A stretch of 15,833 bases of DNA, taken from NCBI GenBank assembly GCA_040507895.1, contig JBEVNX010000117.1:1-15833 (forward strand), read 5' to 3'. Position numbers and translations under genes: made by a program. Positions 13,333-15,833 of the stretch are shown here, one piece after another. The notes below the pieces were generated by a model that saw nothing but the letters and a program-made list of their open reading frames with translations, ran no database searches and was not told the origin of the DNA. Source of the stretch: JBEVNX01 sp040507895. GTDB lineage: Bacteria > Desulfobacterota > Binatia > JACPRU01. Within the stretch, counting starts at the first letter, position 1, and the number at the start of each line of letters is the position of its first letter.

Positions 13333-13701
13333 TCAGTAGCCGAGATCTGTGATCTCGTCGTCGTCGAGGCCAACAAAATGAGCGACCTCGTGGACCACCG
13401 TGCGCCGGATCTGCTCGCGGACTTCCGCGGGGCTGCGATAACAGTCGACGAGCGGCCGGTAGAAGAGCGTGATGCGGTCCGGCAGCATCATGCCGAGGTC
13501 CGCGCGGCGCTCGGACAGCGGACAGCCCTCATAAAGTCCGAACAGCGTATGCCGGCCCGGGTCGAGACCGGCGTCGGCGATCTGCTCGTTCGTCGGCTCG
13601 TCGGCGACGATCACCGCTACGTTCGTCATGCGAATGCGAACTTCGCCCGGCAGCGTATCCAGCGCCTCGGAGACGAGGCGTCGGAACTTGCGGCGATCCA
13701 T
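13333..13701 (-). CDS. Small HExxH metallopeptidase-family protein (minimal zincin)
   Basis: This 122-residue protein contains VVHEVAHFVGLDDDEI (102-117), an HExxH zinc site with H104, E105 and H108 and an acidic third-ligand region just after it. MDRRKFRRLVSEALDTLP and ITLFYRPLVDCY are also typical of the small metallopeptidase family PF06262. The role of this family is largely unknown. It is cytoplasmic, with no signal sequence. The ATG at 13701 is the natural start. It diverges from the SnoaL-like gene across 145 bp in which I see no other gene. Confidence 0.88.
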   Translation of the reverse strand: MDRRKFRRLVSEALDTLPGEVRIRMTNVAVIVADEPTNEQIADAGLDPGRHTLFGLYEGCPLSERRADLGMMLPDRITLFYRPLVDCYRSPAEVREQIRRTVVHEVAHFVGLDDDEITDLGY

Positions 13702-13707
13702 GGCTCC

Positions 13708-13735
13708 ACTCTGCCCCCGCCGCGCGGTCTGTCAA
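13708..13735 (-). promoter_or_regulatory. Candidate promoter for the metallopeptidase gene
   Basis: On the minus strand a perfect -35 TTGACA (13735-13730) is followed after 16 bp by CAGAGT (13713-13708), a weak three-of-six -10, and then six bases before the ATG. If used, the transcript would be leaderless or nearly so. A GTGGAG just before the start could instead act as a weak ribosome site. Confidence 0.35.
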
Positions 13736-13846
13736 GCTGCCTCTGCCTCTCGAGCGAGCCGGCGGGGACGGCGATTGCCGCGAGCGCGAAGGGGCAGTAG
13801 AGGTTCCCTCGTCGGCCGATGGGTCGATCGCTCGGAGGTGGAAAAG

Positions 13847-14218
13847 ATGACGCGAGATCAGATCGTCGATATGGCTCGCCACTGGATCGACGCGTGGAAC
13901 GCGCGCGACCTGGAAGCGGTTCTGAGTCACTTCGACGAGTCCGTGCGCTTCACCAGTCCCAAAGCGCTGGCGACGACGGGGCACGCGACTGTCGAGGGGC
14001 GCCGGGACCTTCGCGCCTACTGGGAAGCTCGATTGGGGCAGGTTCTCGCGCTGCGCTTCACGCTCGACCGGGTCTTGTGGGACGCAGAGCAACGGACGGC
14101 GACGATCCTGTACATCGCCGAGATCGACGGACAGCGGGTGCGCGCGTGCGAGATGTTCCGGCTCGGGGACTCGGGGCGGGCGGTGGAGGGCGAAGCCATG
14201 TATGGAGCCCCGGCGTAG
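13847..14218 (+). CDS. SnoaL-like/NTF2-fold protein
   Basis: This 123-residue protein has the signature of the SnoaL-like polyketide-cyclase superfamily: RHWIDAWNARDLEAVLSHFDESVRF (11-35), then GHATVEGRRDLRAYWEARLG and beta strands through ATILYIAEIDG and CEMFRLGDSGRAVEGEA. These small cone-shaped proteins bind hydrophobic ligands or act as isomerases, cyclases or hydrolases; the fold does not tell which. No catalytic Asp/His pair is evident enough to assign a reaction. The start is well supported by GGAGGTG six bases before the ATG. It stands alone, followed by a non-coding gap with a long inverted repeat. Confidence 0.85.
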   Translation: MTRDQIVDMARHWIDAWNARDLEAVLSHFDESVRFTSPKALATTGHATVEGRRDLRAYWEARLGQVLALRFTLDRVLWDAEQRTATILYIAEIDGQRVRACEMFRLGDSGRAVEGEAMYGAPA

Positions 14219-14237
14219 CGTCTCCTTCTGGCAATGT

Positions 14238-14253
14238 GCCTCTAGGCAGAGGC
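14238..14253 (+). repeat. Small hairpin competing with the 18-bp inverted repeat
   Basis: GCCTCT (14238-14243) and AGAGGC (14248-14253) are perfect complements around AGGC. The right arm shares bases 14250-14253 with the larger inverted repeat downstream, so both cannot form in full at once. Confidence 0.45.
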
Positions 14254-14313
14254 GGAGAAGAGTCGGCTTGGTCCGGACTCCTCGCCGCCCACGGCGCCGA
14301 CCCTTCTCCGCCT
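14250..14313. repeat. 18-bp near-perfect inverted repeat in the snoaL-like/smr gap
   Basis: Arm 14250-14267 pairs with 14296-14313 with a single A-C mismatch (14261 against 14302) and a 28-nt loop. The loop contains the 8-base palindrome GTCCGGAC (14271-14278). The gap (14219-14376) separates convergent genes and has no ORF of interest. A bidirectional terminator is the simplest reading; a remnant of a short repeat element is the alternative. Confidence 0.6.
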
Positions 14314-14376
14314 GCGCCCGGCCACCTCTCGCTTCTTGCGGGATACCTCTTTCGGCTCTAGGGGTGTCGAGAGAGC

Positions 14377-15123
14377 CTACGATTTCGCGCCGTCTAGCGT
14401 GCGGAACGGTCTCCGGTCGCGACGCTCGCGGCGCAGCAGCACGTAGGTCGCGCCGCTTCCCCCGTCGTAGGAGCGGGCGGACGAGAAGGCGAGCACGCGC
14501 CGGCCGAGCTCTCCACGGGTGAGCCAGCTCTTGAGGCGGTCTTTCAGCACCGGACGCTGATCCGGAGAGTTTCGACCGCGACCGTGCACCACCAGCACGC
14601 AACGCCGCCCGACCACCATCGAATGCAGCACGAACTCGCGCACCGCGTGCTTGGCTTCCTCTGCGGTCATGCCGTGGAGATCGAGGTGCGCTTGGTGCGC
14701 GAACTCCCCGGCGCGCAGCCGCCGCAGCACTCGCGGATCGAGGCCGACGACCATGCCTTCCACGTGCTCGTCGGTATCGCTGATGTCGAAGGACGCGACG
14801 CCGGCGACCAGATCGGCGAGCTCGGCGAGCGCCGCCGCGTCTTCGCGCACCTGACCCTTGGGCGAAGCTCGGGGTGGGACCGGAGCGGTGCGGTCTCGCG
14901 AGCTCGGCGGAATCGGTACCGCTCCCCGTACCGCGACGCGAAACAGCTCGTCGTCGTCCTCGGCGCGGGGAGGTGCCGGGGAGACGGGAGTGGTGGCGGC
15001 GGGTCGCGCCGCTCTCGGCGCCGGCTTGCCGCTCGCGGGCAACGGTCCAAGGCGCCGCCCGAGATCGCGAAACGGAGAGTTGAAGGGTTGGGCATCGTCG
15101 CCCCGCGGGTCGCGGCGTGCCAT
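14377..15123 (-). CDS. Smr-domain protein
   Basis: This 248-residue protein has a disordered Pro/Ala/Arg-rich N-terminus (1-90), a short helical linker, then a C-terminal Smr domain (about 145-233). The domain has HLDLHGMTAEEA (146-157), VVHGRGRNS (178-186) and GGSGATYVLLRR (221-232). LDLHGM and HGxG are the two hallmark Smr motifs. Stand-alone Smr proteins of this type have DNA-nicking or RNA endonuclease activity, the latter seen for ribosome-rescue factors of the SmrB class; which applies here is not known. It lacks the MutS ATPase and stands divergent from rlmE. The ATG at 15123 has no Shine-Dalgarno but has a -10-like hexamer six bases upstream. Confidence 0.9.
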   Translation of the reverse strand: MARRDPRGDDAQPFNSPFRDLGRRLGPLPASGKPAPRAARPAATTPVSPAPPRAEDDDELFRVAVRGAVPIPPSSRDRTAPVPPRASPKGQVREDAAALAELADLVAGVASFDISDTDEHVEGMVVGLDPRVLRRLRAGEFAHQAHLDLHGMTAEEAKHAVREFVLHSMVVGRRCVLVVHGRGRNSPDQRPVLKDRLKSWLTRGELGRRVLAFSSARSYDGGSGATYVLLRRERRDRRPFRTLDGAKS

Positions 15124-15129
15124 GGCCCC

Positions 15130-15157
15130 ATGCTACGGCTACCGGCGCAAAAGACAA
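15130..15157 (-). promoter_or_regulatory. Candidate promoter for the Smr gene (leaderless geometry)
   Basis: On the minus strand TTGTCT (15157-15152, four of six) and TAGCAT (15135-15130, four of six, TANNNT form) are 16 bp apart. The -10 hexamer ends six bases before the ATG at 15123, so a leaderless transcript is predicted. Confidence 0.35.
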
Positions 15158-15179
15158 GAAACGCGCGATTCGCTACGCT
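15151..15179 (+). promoter_or_regulatory. Candidate promoter for rlmE
   Basis: AAGACA (15151-15156, four of six) and TACGCT (15174-15179, three of six, TANNNT form) stand 17 bp apart, ten bases before the ATG at 15189. The -35 element overlaps that of the opposing smr promoter, so the two polymerases would compete. Confidence 0.28.
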
Positions 15180-15188
15180 GTCCGTGCG

Positions 15189-15797
15189 ATGTACGAGCGC
15201 AAGGACCGTCTCTACCGCAAGGCGAAGGCGCAAGGGCTGCGGTCGCGGGCCGCGTTCAAGCTCGAGGACCTCGACCGCGGGTTGCTCGGCCGCGGCCACC
15301 GCGTCATCGATTTGGGCTGCTGGCCGGGCGGATGGCTGCAAGTCGCCTCGCGGCGCGTCGGCCCAGGGGGGCGGGTGGTCGGCATCGATACGAGGGCGAT
15401 GGCGCCGCTCGGCCTGCCGAACGTCCGCGTGCTGCAAGGCGACGTCTGCCGGGACGACGTCATCGAAGATGCCGTCCACGAGCTCGGGGGCCTGGCCGAC
15501 GTCGTGCTGTCGGACATGTCGCCGAGCTTGACCGGCATCCGCGACCGCGACGAAGCGCAGGCAAGCGAGCTCGTGCGCCGCGCGCTGGGGGTCGCGGAGC
15601 GGTCGCTTCGCCCGGGAGGAAGCTTCGTCTGCAAGATCTTCATGAACGGCGAGTATCGCGAGCTCCGTGACGCGGTTGCCCGTAGATTCGAGCACGTCTC
15701 GACCACCCGTTCCGAAGCGACTCGCAAGGGATCGGCCGAGCTCTATCTCGTCGCCCGCGGTCTCGTGCCCGCGGTCGACCGAATCAGCCCCGAATGA
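15189..15797 (+). CDS. rlmE: 23S rRNA 2'-O-ribose methyltransferase RlmE (FtsJ)
   Basis: This 202-residue Rossmann methyltransferase of the FtsJ family has the full K-D-K-E tetrad: K24 in GLRSRAAFKL, D109 in LSDMSPSLTG, K149 in FVCKIF and E184 in SAELYLVA. The SAM loop is VIDLGCWPGGWLQ (39-51), with Cys-Trp where Ala-Ala/Ala-Pro is usual. In Escherichia coli RlmE methylates U2552 of 23S rRNA late in large-subunit assembly. The ATG at 15189 gives the typical short N-terminus. An in-frame ATG at 15117 would overlap the start of the divergent smr gene. The last 36 bases after the stop hold no recognisable feature. Confidence 0.92.
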   Translation: MYERKDRLYRKAKAQGLRSRAAFKLEDLDRGLLGRGHRVIDLGCWPGGWLQVASRRVGPGGRVVGIDTRAMAPLGLPNVRVLQGDVCRDDVIEDAVHELGGLADVVLSDMSPSLTGIRDRDEAQASELVRRALGVAERSLRPGGSFVCKIFMNGEYRELRDAVARRFEHVSTTRSEATRKGSAELYLVARGLVPAVDRISPE

Positions 15798-15833
15798 ATT
15801 GTGACGTGTGGCTTGGAAGCGGAGCTGGCGAGT

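Noticed and set aside
14321..14376. CTCTCG/CGAGAG pair (14326-14331 and 14368-14373)
   Set aside because: Only 6 bp across a 36-nt loop; not distinguishable from chance.
1..15833. CRISPR arrays, insertion sequences, rRNA or tRNA genes, toxin-antitoxin or defence genes
   Set aside because: None could be supported: no regular spaced direct repeats, no transposase motifs and no RNA-gene signatures were seen.

Overview
The window is very GC-rich, with short gaps, many ATGA-type junctions, convergent genes that overlap at their 3' ends, and GTG/TTG starts. The gene set is bacterial and Gram-negative in type: System I cytochrome c maturation (ccm), an NtrC-class sigma-54 activator, RlmE, an MreB-like actin and a bactofilin. 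Together with the SCP-x-type thiolase/DUF35 pair, this would fit an uncultured deltaproteobacterial-grade lineage such as Myxococcota, Desulfobacterota or Binatota. That placement is inference; no marker in the window fixes the taxonomy.

Layout. (1) Bases 1-227 hold the 3' end of a tyrosine recombinase, followed by a locally GC-poorer stretch, so the left edge may be the end of an integrated element. (2) Bases 333-3295 (minus) carry a histidine kinase overlapping a sigma-54-dependent response regulator. (3) Bases 3364-5589 (plus) are a tight ccmABCD operon ending in a 50-residue ccmD. It is followed by a 235-bp non-coding convergent gap holding two hairpins and a canonical G-quadruplex motif. 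(4) Bases 5825-8436 (minus) are one apparent transcription unit: a thiolase-fold protein without the usual nucleophilic cysteine, its DUF35 zinc-ribbon partner, and an MreB-like actin. (5) pyrE (plus) converges on a metallo-beta-lactamase-fold lipoprotein-like hydrolase (minus). (6) A bactofilin (plus) converges on a 121-residue hypothetical gene (minus). That gene diverges from an enoyl-CoA hydratase/isomerase-family gene (plus), and the two share an inverted-repeat Shine-Dalgarno region. (7) An HxlR-type regulator and an SGNH hydrolase are translationally coupled (minus). (8) The rest is a small HExxH metallopeptidase (minus), a SnoaL-like protein (plus), an Smr-domain protein (minus) and RlmE (plus).

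How they work together. The clear functional units are the two-component pair, the heme-delivery ccmABCD operon (its ccmE-H partners must lie elsewhere), and the thiolase/DUF35 pair, which I infer to be an acyl-CoA retro-aldolase or thiolase-like complex. Most of the remainder looks like chromosomal genes in short units. I do not see a defence island, CRISPR array, prophage, biosynthetic cluster or other clearly new multi-gene system. The most unusual points are the actin-like gene in the acyl-CoA operon, the cysteine-less thiolase, three genes with a -10-like hexamer exactly 6 nt before the start codon, and a near-perfect 18-bp inverted repeat at 14250-14313.
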